Assembly: GCF_001693775.2 (NCBI RefSeq)
Contig: NZ_MBEW02000002.1
Coordinates: forward strand, 112,083-176,082
Direction of reading: 5' to 3'
DNA length: 64,000 bases
Source of the DNA: Criibacterium bergeronii
Lineage (GTDB): Bacteria; Bacillota; Clostridia; Peptostreptococcales; Filifactoraceae
Positions 54,622-63,411 of the stretch are shown here, piece after piece. A program made the position numbers and the translations under genes. The notes under the pieces are model-generated. The model saw nothing but the letters and a program-made list of their open reading frames with translations, was not told where the DNA came from and ran no database searches. Position 1 is the first letter of the stretch. Every line of letters begins with the position of its first letter.

Positions 54622-55312
54622 TTATTTTTTCCTTTTTTGGTACGGCTCTTGTTACAAATGCACTGGTTATTTTTGTGTTTGGATTTTGCATTTTTATCGA
54701 TTTTGCTAGATTAATCATAGTTGCACCGGTGGTCAATACGTCGTCTATTATTAGCAAAGTTTTACCGTCTAACTTAGGTAAATTTTCAGCTCTAAACGCA
54801 TTTATCATTTGCTCAGCTCTTTGTTTTTTGTCAAGGTGATACATTCCTACTGTATCTACCACTCTTTTTGCAGGATTAACTATTTTTTTATCAGTCAATT
54901 TTGATAAATATTTTGCAATTATATCAACTTGGTTGTAGCCACGTTCATTTAATCTATTTTTGTGTATTGGAGTGGAGCAAATGTAATCAAAATCTATTTT
55001 TTTAAATTCAATCAATTCATACAAAAATGTGGCAAGATATGGTGCTATGTAGGTCTTTTTGGTATATTTTATACCATGAATGAGATTTTTCATAGTTTGT
55101 TCGTAAGTTGTAGCAAGGTATACTTCTTCTATAATATCAGTTGACATTAGGTAGTTTACGACCATGTCTCCTGCTGTATATTTATCTTTTAAAAACACTA
55201 TATTGTTATAGCAATCCAAACACAATGAATATGGATTTTTCATGGATATTGGAGAGCCACACGATATGCAATATATATTTTCAGGGAAAAGTATACTCAT
55301 AATTTTACTCAC
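54614..55312 (-). CDS. ComF-family phosphoribosyltransferase-like protein
   Basis: A 232-residue protein with an N-terminal zinc-finger-like cluster (YCISCGSP and LCLDCYN) and a phosphoribosyltransferase domain whose PRPP motif is TLLIIDDVLTTGATM. NERGYNQVDIIAKYLSK is the ComF signature. ComF works in DNA uptake in competent bacteria, and many non-competent species keep it. The start is GTG at 55312 or ATG at 55300; neither has a good ribosome binding site. The promoter region is shared with divergent mutS. Confidence 0.9.
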   Translation of the reverse strand: MSKIMSILFPENIYCISCGSPISMKNPYSLCLDCYNNIVFLKDKYTAGDMVVNYLMSTDIIEEVYLATTYEQTMKNLIHGIKYTKKTYIAPYLATFLYELIEFKKIDFDYICSTPIHKNRLNERGYNQVDIIAKYLSKLTDKKIVNPAKRVVDTVGMYHLDKKQRAEQMINAFRAENLPKLDGKTLLIIDDVLTTGATMINLAKSIKMQNPNTKITSAFVTRAVPKKEKINE

Positions 55313-55328
55313 AATACATTAATTTTTT

Positions 55329-55338
55329 ATGATATAAT
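55329..55338 (+). promoter_or_regulatory. Extended -10 promoter of mutS
   Basis: ATGATATAAT gives TGN plus a perfect TATAAT at 55333-55338, 50 nt before the mutS start. No good -35 box is seen, which is tolerable with an extended -10. Confidence 0.6.
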
Positions 55339-55388
55339 TTATTATAACCTACAATGGATAATTTTTAAATATATTTTGGAGTAGACTA

Positions 55389-58004
55389 TTGGAAAACTTA
55401 ACACCAATGATGCAACAGTATTTTGAAATCAAAAAAGATTTTGCTGATGCAATATTATTTTTCAGATTAGGCGATTTTTACGAAATGTTTTTTGATGATG
55501 CGAAAATTGCCTCAGATATATTAGCTCTTACACTAACCGGTAAAGCCTGCGGAAACAACCAAAGAGCACCAATGTGTGGAGTGCCATACCACAGTAGCAA
55601 AACCTATATACAAAAGCTGATAAATGCCGGCAAAAAAGTAGCGATATGTGAACAGGTGGAAGACCCGAAACTGGCAAAGGGGATTGTTAAACGTGAGATT
55701 ATAAGAGTTGTAACCCCGGGGACTGTCTTAGACGATGAAATCATAGATAAAACATCAAACAATTTTATAATGGCTATTGTCGAAAATGGTGATGAATTTG
55801 ATATTTCTTATGCAGATATCACGACAGGGCAACTTAGCACAAAAATAGTTGAACCGGAAAAGCTTGTAAATATTTTTTACGAAACCTTCCCAAAAGAGAT
55901 ATTAGCAGACGAAGATTTTTACAAAAAATTGGAACAAAAAGCTTTCAAAGGCACTGGGATTATAAAAGGTCTGATAGAGCAAAATAATATAATGACAAAT
56001 ATTATAAATCTTGACGGCTTAAAAGAATTTGAAGAGCAGTACAAGCTTGATAAAAATGAAAAACTTTCAACAAAAGTAATTTATAAATATATTTTTGACA
56101 CACAAAAGGTCATAGATTTTAGCTTTTTCTACAAGAGCAAAGAGTCAAAATCTATGAGCCTAGACTATTACTCCCTAAAAAATCTTGAAGTAATTGAACC
56201 TTTATCAAGAAATAATAAATACACATTATTTTGGGCATTAAATAAGACAAAGACTGCCATGGGAGCAAGAAAACTCAAAGAATTTTTGACTAGACCATCT
56301 AATGATAAGGAAGAAATAAAAAATCGCTTAGACATTGTGGACTATTTCATAAAAGATTATAGACTTACATCTCAAATATCTGATGAGCTGAAAAATATGT
56401 ATGACCTAGAGAGAATTACAAACAAATTAGCTTATAATACTATAAATCAAAAGGATTTGTTTGACTTAAAAACATCACTTTTTTCTCTAATTAAAGTCTA
56501 TGATTTAATAGAAAAATCAGAAAACGAAAAAGTAATAGACATTTTTTCTAGTCAAGACATCGAATATGCTGAAATTACAAGAAAACTTATAGAAAATTCA
56601 ATTATTGAGCCTGATATAGAGGGCAAAAAGTCAAAATATATAATCAAAACAAGCTATGACCAAAGACTTGTAAAATATAGAAAACTAATTGATGAAATAT
56701 CAGACGTATTATTAGAGCTGGAGCAAAGAGAAAAAGATAGAATAGGAATAAAAAATTTAAAAGTTAGTTATAATAAAGTATTTGGCTATTTCATTGAAAT
56801 TAGTAAAGCCTCTTTAAATGGAGTAGAAATCCCATCAGACTATGTTAGAAAACAAACTTTAGTATCTAGCGAAAGATTTGTCAGCGATGAATTAAACGAG
56901 ATAGAGCAAGAAATCTTAAAGGCAAATGTAAATCAAGACGAGCTGGAAACTGAGCTTTATGCGCAAGTAAAATCAGAGCTAAAAAAATATATAAAAAATA
57001 TTTTGAGTCTTGCAAGGTCTGCATCGCTACTAGATGTTTATATTTCTTTTGCACAAAATGCAATAGAAAATGATTATGTAAGACCAATAATTGCCCAAGA
57101 CGAAAAATTAATAATAAAAAACGGCAGACACCCTGTTATAGAAAAATTACTGCCTGACAAAAGCTATGTGCCAAATGACACCGATATGACAGAAAATGAG
57201 ACCCATATTATAACCGGACCAAACATGGCGGGCAAATCCACATACATGAGACAGGTTGCAACGATATTGATAATGGCTCACATAGGGTCGTTTGTACCAT
57301 GCAGTTTTGCAAGTGTGCCTATAACAGACAGCATATTTACAAGAATAGGTGCAAATGATGACCTAGCCATGGGCAAGTCAACCTTTATGGTAGAAATGCT
57401 TGAGGTCGCAAACATTTTGGATAATGCCACGACAAATTCATTTATAATTTTGGACGAAATAGGCAGAGGTACAAGCACCTATGACGGCATGAGCTTAGCC
57501 TTTGCAATAGTAGAATATATAGTCAAAAAAATAAATGCAAAGACATTAGTATCCACACACTATCATGAATTAACCGATTTAGAAAAAAAATACAAAAATA
57601 TAGTAAATTACAAAATGTTAGTTGATGATACAGAAGAAGTCAGATTTTTGAGAAAAATAGTAAAAGGCAAGGCAGATAAGAGCTATGGGATACACGTTGC
57701 CAGTCTTTCAGGACTGCCTTATGAAGTATTAGAGCGTGCAAAAGTAATACTTGATAGATTGGAGCAAGAGGGAAATACTCAAGTCATTAACAAAAAAACT
57801 TCAAATGATAATAATGCGAATGATACAGCAACAAAGCAACAAAATAGCAAAGCTCTTGACACTCAAGAGCAGATAAGCATAATGGACTTCAAAAATGAAA
57901 CAAACCTGCAAATAGTAGAAAAAATTAAAAAAATCCAATTAGACACATTGACACCAAAACAATCCATGGATTTACTTTATGATATACAATCAAAGCTTAG
58001 ATAA
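55389..58004 (+). CDS. mutS: DNA mismatch repair protein MutS
   Basis: The 871-residue mismatch-recognition ATPase. The start is TTG at 55389 with GGAG 7 nt upstream, giving MENLTPMMQQYFEIKK, the usual MutS opening. Residues about 20-25 hold the mismatch wedge (RLGDFYEMFF, from F-x-E). The ATPase has Walker A TGPNMAGKSTYMRQVA, ANDDLAMGKSTFMVEM and FIILDEIGRGTSTYDG. A poorly conserved Asn/Thr-rich linker precedes the C-terminal dimer region. It is divergent from comF-mutL. Confidence 0.98.
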   Translation: MENLTPMMQQYFEIKKDFADAILFFRLGDFYEMFFDDAKIASDILALTLTGKACGNNQRAPMCGVPYHSSKTYIQKLINAGKKVAICEQVEDPKLAKGIVKREIIRVVTPGTVLDDEIIDKTSNNFIMAIVENGDEFDISYADITTGQLSTKIVEPEKLVNIFYETFPKEILADEDFYKKLEQKAFKGTGIIKGLIEQNNIMTNIINLDGLKEFEEQYKLDKNEKLSTKVIYKYIFDTQKVIDFSFFYKSKESKSMSLDYYSLKNLEVIEPLSRNNKYTLFWALNKTKTAMGARKLKEFLTRPSNDKEEIKNRLDIVDYFIKDYRLTSQISDELKNMYDLERITNKLAYNTINQKDLFDLKTSLFSLIKVYDLIEKSENEKVIDIFSSQDIEYAEITRKLIENSIIEPDIEGKKSKYIIKTSYDQRLVKYRKLIDEISDVLLELEQREKDRIGIKNLKVSYNKVFGYFIEISKASLNGVEIPSDYVRKQTLVSSERFVSDELNEIEQEILKANVNQDELETELYAQVKSELKKYIKNILSLARSASLLDVYISFAQNAIENDYVRPIIAQDEKLIIKNGRHPVIEKLLPDKSYVPNDTDMTENETHIITGPNMAGKSTYMRQVATILIMAHIGSFVPCSFASVPITDSIFTRIGANDDLAMGKSTFMVEMLEVANILDNATTNSFIILDEIGRGTSTYDGMSLAFAIVEYIVKKINAKTLVSTHYHELTDLEKKYKNIVNYKMLVDDTEEVRFLRKIVKGKADKSYGIHVASLSGLPYEVLERAKVILDRLEQEGNTQVINKKTSNDNNANDTATKQQNSKALDTQEQISIMDFKNETNLQIVEKIKKIQLDTLTPKQSMDLLYDIQSKLR

Positions 58005-58013
58005 AATATAATA

Positions 58014-58050
58014 AAAAACTGCAATTGGTTTTTAGCTGATTGCAGTTTTT
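58014..58050 (+). terminator. Rho-independent terminator after mutS
   Basis: AAAAACTGCAAT (58014-58025) pairs perfectly with ATTGCAGTTTTT (58039-58050), ending in a T-run. Confidence 0.9.
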
Positions 58051-58088
58051 TATAAATCATTCATACTGATATAAAAGATAAAAAATTT

Positions 58089-58120
58089 TTCACAACAAAA
58101 AAACGACAATTTACAACATT
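58089..58120 (+). promoter_or_regulatory. LytTR-type direct repeats upstream of the two-component operon
   Basis: Two copies of an ACAAC core, TTCACAACAAAA (core 58092-58096) and TTTACAACATTT (core 58113-58117), are exactly 21 bp apart. Direct repeats spaced two helical turns are the known operator form for AgrA/ComE/VirR LytTR regulators. They lie 69 nt before the regulator's start codon, so autoregulation is likely. A candidate -10 (TACTAT, 58148-58153) follows. Confidence 0.7.
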
Positions 58121-58185
58121 TGTTATATTTCTTTCAGCTTTTTACGATACTATTAGTAAATAAAAAAATCTAAGGAAGTGAATAA

Positions 58186-58926
58186 GTGAAAATTGCTATT
58201 TGTGATGATGAAAAAGAAATTAGAAAAGAAATTAAAAACTACATAAATTCCTTCGACAATTCTATTACAGTGTTAGAGTTTGAAAGTGGAAATACACTAC
58301 TTGAATACGAACAAGAGATAGATATTTTATTCCTTGATATATGTATGGGTGAATTAAACGGTATTCAAACAGCAAAAAAACTTAGACAAAGAGGCAATAA
58401 TGCTATAATAGTTTTTGTTACAGGAATAGAAGATTATGTGTTTCAAGCCTTCGATGTATCAGCATTTAATTATTTGCTAAAGCCGATAGACAATGCGAAA
58501 TTTTTTGAAGTGCTGAATAAAGCCATAAATAAAATTAAATCATTTGAAAATGAACTGCTTAAAGAGCAACCTAGTATTCTGATAAAAATAGGCACTGCAA
58601 CGCAAAAAATATTCTTGAATGAAATTTTATTTATAGAAGTTTTTAATAGAAAAATAATTATCCATAAGCAAAATGATGAAATTGAATTTTATGGTAAGCT
58701 CAAAGAATTTGAAAATGCTCTAGGGAAAAATTTTATTCGCTCACATAGGTCATATATAGTCAATTTAATGTATGTTTCAGTATATTCAAGAGATAGTGTA
58801 ACCCTTGAAGATGGCACAACTATATTACTAGCAAAGCAGAAATATGAAGAATTTGTTAAAAAATTTATGGAGTATAACAAGAGTTTAATCAGCAAGAAAA
58901 AGGAGACCTATATTGATAGAACTTGA
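58186..58926 (+). CDS. LytTR-family response regulator (AgrA-like)
   Basis: This 246-residue regulator has a receiver domain (residues 1-125) with acidic pair Asp8-Asp9, phosphoacceptor Asp51 in LFLDICM, and the Lys of YLLKPID. A LytTR DNA-binding domain follows (about 135-235) with FIRSHRSYIVNLMYV. LytTR proteins bind paired direct repeats about 21 bp apart, and such repeats are present upstream of this gene and of the gene at 60429. The GTG start has AAGGAAGTG upstream. It overlaps the kinase gene by 14 nt. Confidence 0.94.
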   Translation: MKIAICDDEKEIRKEIKNYINSFDNSITVLEFESGNTLLEYEQEIDILFLDICMGELNGIQTAKKLRQRGNNAIIVFVTGIEDYVFQAFDVSAFNYLLKPIDNAKFFEVLNKAINKIKSFENELLKEQPSILIKIGTATQKIFLNEILFIEVFNRKIIIHKQNDEIEFYGKLKEFENALGKNFIRSHRSYIVNLMYVSVYSRDSVTLEDGTTILLAKQKYEEFVKKFMEYNKSLISKKKETYIDRT

Positions 58927-60310
58927 AAAACTAGACTTATTATCTAAAATCATAATCCATACAGAGATTGTCTTAATTAATCTGATTACAGCGATATTTT
59001 TAACCCAGCTTTGTAAAAATTTTTCTAAAAATAAACACAAGATAGAGCTTGTAGGAGTAGGATATTTTTTTACTAGCCTATTTTTATATTACATACCTTT
59101 TGAGTTTGCAAATATTATAGCTTATTCAATTTCACTTTTTGTTTCATTTTTGATATATATGTATTTAGATAAAAGAAACGTCCATATGAAAATATTTTTG
59201 ATAATTACATTTTTTTCACTCAGATGGATTTCAGCTACATTTGGCAATTTATCAGTGACGTCAGTTTTTAAAATTATTGAATTAACAATATTTAAAAATT
59301 TTGAAATAAATGATACGCAGACCTTGATATATGCTTACATTGAGATAATTTTACAAACAGTGCTTTATTTAGCAGTCTTTGCAATACTACTTTACTTTTT
59401 TACTAGAATAATTCAAAATAAGTTTAAAAATAAATATAATGATATAAGTCTTAAAGAGCTTTTATTTTTATCAATACCAGCAGTTGGCGGAATTATTTGG
59501 TATCAAATAGTTCAAACCTATGCAGACATATTTAAACAAATAAACGGACAATCTATTTATATAACTAATCCACATATACAGTATGTACTGATGTTTGGAC
59601 AAATTATAATTTTGATTACAATTATTAGCACAATAATTTTATATCAAGATAATAAAAATTTAGAGGAAAAAGAAAGAGAAAAAATTATCTTGAAAAACGA
59701 AGTAAATGATATCAAGTCGCACATTTTACAAGTAGAAAAATTGTATAAAGAAATTAGAGGAATAAAACACGATATCAATAATCATATAAGCGTAATCAAT
59801 TCATTATTAAAACAAAATAAAATTCCTCAGTTAAATCAATACTTAGGAGAAATGGAAAAAAATGTTGAAGATTTTTCATTTACTATAAAAACAGGCAATC
59901 CAGTTACAGATATCATAATAAATGAAAATATGACAAAAGCAACAGAAAAAGGAATTACCTTTAAATCAGAGTTTCATTATTTGGATAGTGACAAGCTCAG
60001 TAGCTTTGATGTGAGTGTAATATTATCAAACGCCCTGTCAAATGCTATCGAAAGTACAAAAAGCGGAGGATATGTAAATATATCTTCATTTAAAAATAAA
60101 AACGTATATCTAATAACTGTTGAAAATTCATTTCAGGGAGAAATATTAATTGACAAAGAAAATGGACTGCCTTTAACAAATGAAAAAGACAAAACAGTTC
60201 ATGGATTTGGTATGAAAAATATGAAAAATATCGCAGAAAAATATTTTGGCAGTTTAATATTCGAGCAAAAAGAAGACAAAGTAATATTAACAGTTATGAT
60301 GTTAGTATAA
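58913..60310 (+). CDS. GHKL-type sensor histidine kinase (AgrC-like)
   Basis: A 465-residue membrane kinase with about six N-terminal helices (to about residue 245) and a short coiled linker. The H-box is GIKHDINNHISVINSL with His286. The GHKL ATPase has NALSNAIESTKSGGY as N-box and GFGMKNMKNIAEKYFG as G-box. The architecture is that of peptide-sensing AgrC-type kinases. No agrB/agrD-like peptide genes are visible nearby, so the signal is unknown. The TTG start has AAGGAGACC upstream and lies inside the regulator gene. Confidence 0.92.
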   Translation: MIELEKLDLLSKIIIHTEIVLINLITAIFLTQLCKNFSKNKHKIELVGVGYFFTSLFLYYIPFEFANIIAYSISLFVSFLIYMYLDKRNVHMKIFLIITFFSLRWISATFGNLSVTSVFKIIELTIFKNFEINDTQTLIYAYIEIILQTVLYLAVFAILLYFFTRIIQNKFKNKYNDISLKELLFLSIPAVGGIIWYQIVQTYADIFKQINGQSIYITNPHIQYVLMFGQIIILITIISTIILYQDNKNLEEKEREKIILKNEVNDIKSHILQVEKLYKEIRGIKHDINNHISVINSLLKQNKIPQLNQYLGEMEKNVEDFSFTIKTGNPVTDIIINENMTKATEKGITFKSEFHYLDSDKLSSFDVSVILSNALSNAIESTKSGGYVNISSFKNKNVYLITVENSFQGEILIDKENGLPLTNEKDKTVHGFGMKNMKNIAEKYFGSLIFEQKEDKVILTVMMLV

Positions 60311-60316
60311 AAATAG

Positions 60317-60348
60317 TTCACAACAAAAAACAGTCCACTGACAACATT
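60317..60348 (+). promoter_or_regulatory. LytTR-type direct repeats upstream of the FlxA-like gene
   Basis: TTCACAACAAAA (core 60320-60324) and TGACAACATTTT (core 60341-60345) are again exactly 21 bp apart, matching the pair at 58089-58120 in sequence and spacing. They lie between the kinase and the next gene, before a likely -10 (TATATA, 60383-60388). This makes the downstream gene a probable target of the neighbouring regulator. Confidence 0.7.
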
Positions 60349-60428
60349 TTAGAGAGGCTATTTTTCTTTTTAGCCGACAAATTATATAAGAAAATTTTAA
60401 ATTAAAATAAAACTTTCAGGAGGAAAAA

Positions 60429-61148
60429 ATGCAAGTACAAAACGTAGGAAACGGAAATAATGTTTTAAAAGGACTGACAGATTTAAAAAAAGATAATCAA
60501 AAAACTAATGCTTTGAATATCAATTTTAAACAGACCAAAAAAGACGACATCAAAGAAAGCTTACAAAACCAAATTATGAACATTCAAAAAAGAATGGGCG
60601 AAATATCTGACAGCACAACACTATCTTTAGAACAAAAAAAGCAGCTCAAAGAAGAACTGCAAGAAGAATTAAAAAATCTAAACAAGCAGATTATTGAAAG
60701 AGAAATGCAGATTAGAAAAGAAAGCCAAGAAAAGCAAGAAAAAGAAATGAAGGAAAAATTAGAGAAAAATAATCCTAAGACCGAGCAAGAACAAACTACA
60801 TCAGATATATTTATGTTCTCTAATACATTGACTCAAATAAGAGTTGAAAATTCCGTCAGGACTAGAATGAAAGGGCAAGCAAGAGTCCTAGCAAGCGAAA
60901 TAAAACAAGACGAAATGTATGGCTCAGACACAACTAAAAAGAAAGAGCAGCTTGCTCAGCTAAACGAAAGAATTGGTAAAATGGATAAACACATCGGCGA
61001 ACATATGAAAGATATAAACGAAAAAATCAAGAAAAACAATAAAAAAGAAACTGAAAAAGACGTTGATAAAGAGGAAAAAGTAAAGAGTGACGACAAACAA
61101 GCAGAAAACAAAGAAAAATCAGAAAAACATATTGATAAAAAAATATGA
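60429..61148 (+). CDS. FlxA-like coiled-coil protein of unknown function
   Basis: A 239-residue charged, fully soluble protein. Residues about 45-115 form a coiled coil with QIMNIQKRMGEISDSTTLSLEQKKQLKEE-type spacing, as in FlxA-like proteins (not shown in full). A middle part (125-165) is less charged, and the last 60 residues are nearly all Lys, Glu and Asp. There is no signal peptide or membrane helix. AGGAGG precedes the ATG. The LytTR repeats upstream suggest control by the adjacent two-component system. It is followed after 66 nt by another unknown gene. Confidence 0.7.
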   Translation: MQVQNVGNGNNVLKGLTDLKKDNQKTNALNINFKQTKKDDIKESLQNQIMNIQKRMGEISDSTTLSLEQKKQLKEELQEELKNLNKQIIEREMQIRKESQEKQEKEMKEKLEKNNPKTEQEQTTSDIFMFSNTLTQIRVENSVRTRMKGQARVLASEIKQDEMYGSDTTKKKEQLAQLNERIGKMDKHIGEHMKDINEKIKKNNKKETEKDVDKEEKVKSDDKQAENKEKSEKHIDKKI

Positions 61149-61174
61149 TAAATTATTTTTTAGTATTAAATGAA

Positions 61175-61196
61175 ATTTTTGATTTAAATCAAAAAT
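61175..61196. repeat. Perfect 22-bp palindrome before the gene at 61215
   Basis: ATTTTTGATTT is followed directly by AAATCAAAAAT, centred at 61185/61186, ending 18 nt before the start codon. It could be an operator or a weak hairpin that affects translation. AT-rich palindromes also arise by chance, so confidence in function is low. Confidence 0.35.
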
Positions 61197-61214
61197 ATAG
61201 AAAGTGATGAAAAA

Positions 61215-61799
61215 ATGATAAATTCTATAGGTAGTATTACGTATACAAATCAAATACAAACTTCAAAAATTAATGGTAAGCAGGAACTTTTTACTCAATT
61301 AAAAGAAAAATATAGTTGTCTTAGAAATGGCTATTGCAAGGTATCTGCCTCATATATAAAAAAATGTGAAAATGATCCACAAAAAAGATTAGAATTAGAA
61401 AAAACTTTATCTTTTTTAGAACAAAATCAAAAAAATGAGCTGAAGTGGGCTGATGCACGTGGAGTTAGAATAGATTCAAGTTGGACTGAAATTGATGCTG
61501 ATGGAAATTGTACGGGTGCAATATCTACAACGAGATGTAGCGACAAAAAATTTGTCAATAGTTTCAATACAGAAACTGGAGCAAGAAGTGCGACATCTTA
61601 TCCTGTAGGAATTGATAAGTCAGACTCACTATCAGACAAATTAATTACATGGAATAAAAAATATTTAAAAGACTTAGAAAAAATGAAATTAGAGCGAAAA
61701 ATAGAGCAAAGACGTGAAGAAAGCAGGAGACTAGATTTGAGACAAGAGCAAATAAGAATGCAGCAAAATTTTTTAAATAGCAATATTTTCAAAATATAA
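61215..61799 (+). CDS. Hypothetical protein, DUF6033-like
   Basis: The 194-residue product has no signal peptide. Its core (residues about 30-120), KVSASYIKKCENDPQKRLELEK and then WTEIDADGNCTGAIS, follows a pattern seen in a clostridial family of unknown function in which a 'xxIDxDGN' turn follows a helical pair; the link to DUF6033 is from memory and tentative. Residues 145-185 are a basic, Arg/Glu-rich helix. An AGAAAGTGATG leader precedes the ATG. It may be cotranscribed with the FlxA-like gene. Confidence 0.6.
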   Translation: MINSIGSITYTNQIQTSKINGKQELFTQLKEKYSCLRNGYCKVSASYIKKCENDPQKRLELEKTLSFLEQNQKNELKWADARGVRIDSSWTEIDADGNCTGAISTTRCSDKKFVNSFNTETGARSATSYPVGIDKSDSLSDKLITWNKKYLKDLEKMKLERKIEQRREESRRLDLRQEQIRMQQNFLNSNIFKI

Positions 61800-61941
61800 A
61801 AATTTAAATAAAAATATATAATTTCTTCATGCCTGATGAAAATATATAAAATGTTTTTTATTTTAAAAATCTAGTCTCAAACACATAATAATCAATAGAC
61901 AAGCCTAAAAATGTATTTTTTTGATTTGTCAATTATTATTT

Positions 61942-61988
61942 AAACTGGGCATAATTTTCAAGTTGTACTTGAAAATTATGCCCAGTTT
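61942..61988. terminator. Long inverted repeat between convergent genes, probable terminator
   Basis: A perfect 22-bp stem (61942-61963 with 61967-61988) has a TGT loop. The T-tails are poor on both sides, but the place between two convergent genes supports termination. Confidence 0.7.
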
Positions 61989-62004
61989 GTATTAATAAAA
62001 TAAT

Positions 62005-63171
62005 TTAATTTGTAACTTCCAATATATCTTCTTCATTCATTCCTATTTTAGACAATATATCCTGATTGTCTGAACCCACTTTTTTGCCTGCAAATCTATA
62101 GATTGGCTTAGTTTCAGAAAATTTTATAGGCATTGACATTTGTCTAACTGTATTTTCACCATTTGGGACTTCGACAGTTATTTGCCTTTGTTTATTGTGA
62201 GTGTCTTTTTCAAATACTTCTTCAAAATCCATTACTTTTTCTACACAACAATCCAGTTGATCAAAAATTTTCATCCAATCATAAAGATTTTTACCAGCAA
62301 TTTTTTCTTTAACTGTATTTTTTATTTCATCAGACCTAAAATCCGGACCTTTTTTTAATAAATCCGGAATTTCAATTGCATTTACAAATTGCTCAAAGAA
62401 CTTTGGTTCTAATGAACCAACTGTCAAATATTTTCCATCTTTAGTTTTATAGATATCATAAACTCCCGAACCGTTAAATACAGTATTTTGCCTTTTGCTC
62501 AAATTTTTTGAATATAAATAGTCACTTCCCTCAAAAGTGTTAAAAGGGATAATACAATCCATCATAGAAATGTCTATATATTGTCCTTTTCCGGTCATAT
62601 TTCTATAGTTTACTGCGGCAAGTATACCTATAATGCTATGCAGTGAGCCACCGGCTACATCTGCAAGCTGAATATTTAGCATTTGTGGTCCATTTTCTTC
62701 ACTGCCTGATAAAGATAAAATACCACTTTTTGCCAAATAATTTATATCATGACCGGCTTTTAATTTATTGTCACCGGTTTGTCCGTAACCGGTCATAGAA
62801 CAGTAAATTAATTTTGGATTTATTTTATTCAACACCTCGTAAGATAAACCAAGCTTTTCCATCACTCCTGGTCTAAACTGCTCTATTACAATGTTATACT
62901 CCATTATTAATTTTTTTACAGCAGTTACAGATTTTTCTTTTTTCAAATTTAAAGTGATAGTTTTTTTATTTCTTCCAAGCCAAAGTGCAGTCGCACTAAG
63001 CTTTTTTTCTTCGTCTATCACACCATAGTGGTCTACTAAATCTGTTTTATTTGGTGCAGTCACCCTTAAAACATCAGCACCCATGTCTGCCAAATACATA
63101 GTAGCTAGAGGGCCGGGTAACAAAGTAGTAAAATCCAATACTTTTAAATTTGATAACGCTGTATTTTGCAT
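62005..63171 (-). CDS. CaiB/BaiF-family (class III) CoA-transferase
   Basis: This 388-residue enzyme has the family opening LKVLDFTTLLPGPLATMYLADMGADV (given in parts), NLKKEK, EQFRPGVMEKLGLSYE and the probable catalytic Asp171 in IQLADVAGG. Class III members move CoA between carboxylic acids; close relatives include alpha-methylacyl-CoA racemases. No acyl-CoA dehydrogenase or dehydratase gene is nearby to indicate the substrate. It is monocistronic and convergent with the 61215 gene. Confidence 0.9.
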   Translation of the reverse strand: MQNTALSNLKVLDFTTLLPGPLATMYLADMGADVLRVTAPNKTDLVDHYGVIDEEKKLSATALWLGRNKKTITLNLKKEKSVTAVKKLIMEYNIVIEQFRPGVMEKLGLSYEVLNKINPKLIYCSMTGYGQTGDNKLKAGHDINYLAKSGILSLSGSEENGPQMLNIQLADVAGGSLHSIIGILAAVNYRNMTGKGQYIDISMMDCIIPFNTFEGSDYLYSKNLSKRQNTVFNGSGVYDIYKTKDGKYLTVGSLEPKFFEQFVNAIEIPDLLKKGPDFRSDEIKNTVKEKIAGKNLYDWMKIFDQLDCCVEKVMDFEEVFEKDTHNKQRQITVEVPNGENTVRQMSMPIKFSETKPIYRFAGKKVGSDNQDILSKIGMNEEDILEVTN

Positions 63172-63325
63172 AGAAAACTCCTATTATATATAGTATTAAA
63201 TCATAAATTTAATACTATTATATCAACTTTTTTAAGTTTTAACTAAATAATATAAAAAATATTCACATTTTTTGAATTTTATACTAAAATGGTGGTATAT
63301 TTTGAATAAAGTAAAAATGGGTATA

Positions 63326-63354
63326 TTAACAAAAAAATAAATACATGGTATAAT
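63326..63354 (+). promoter_or_regulatory. Sigma-A-type promoter of the suf operon
   Basis: TTAACA (63326-63331) and a perfect TATAAT (63349-63354) are 17 bp apart, about 58 nt before the sufC start. TGG before the -10 approaches an extended -10. Confidence 0.8.
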
Positions 63355-63411
63355 CAACAACGTGTTATTTTTATTCATTAAAAATAAAATAAAACTATGA
63401 GGTGATAATTT

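Noticed and set aside
58186..61799. A complete Agr quorum-sensing system
   Set aside because: The regulator and kinase fit, but no AgrB-like processing protease or short AgrD-like peptide gene was found in the window.
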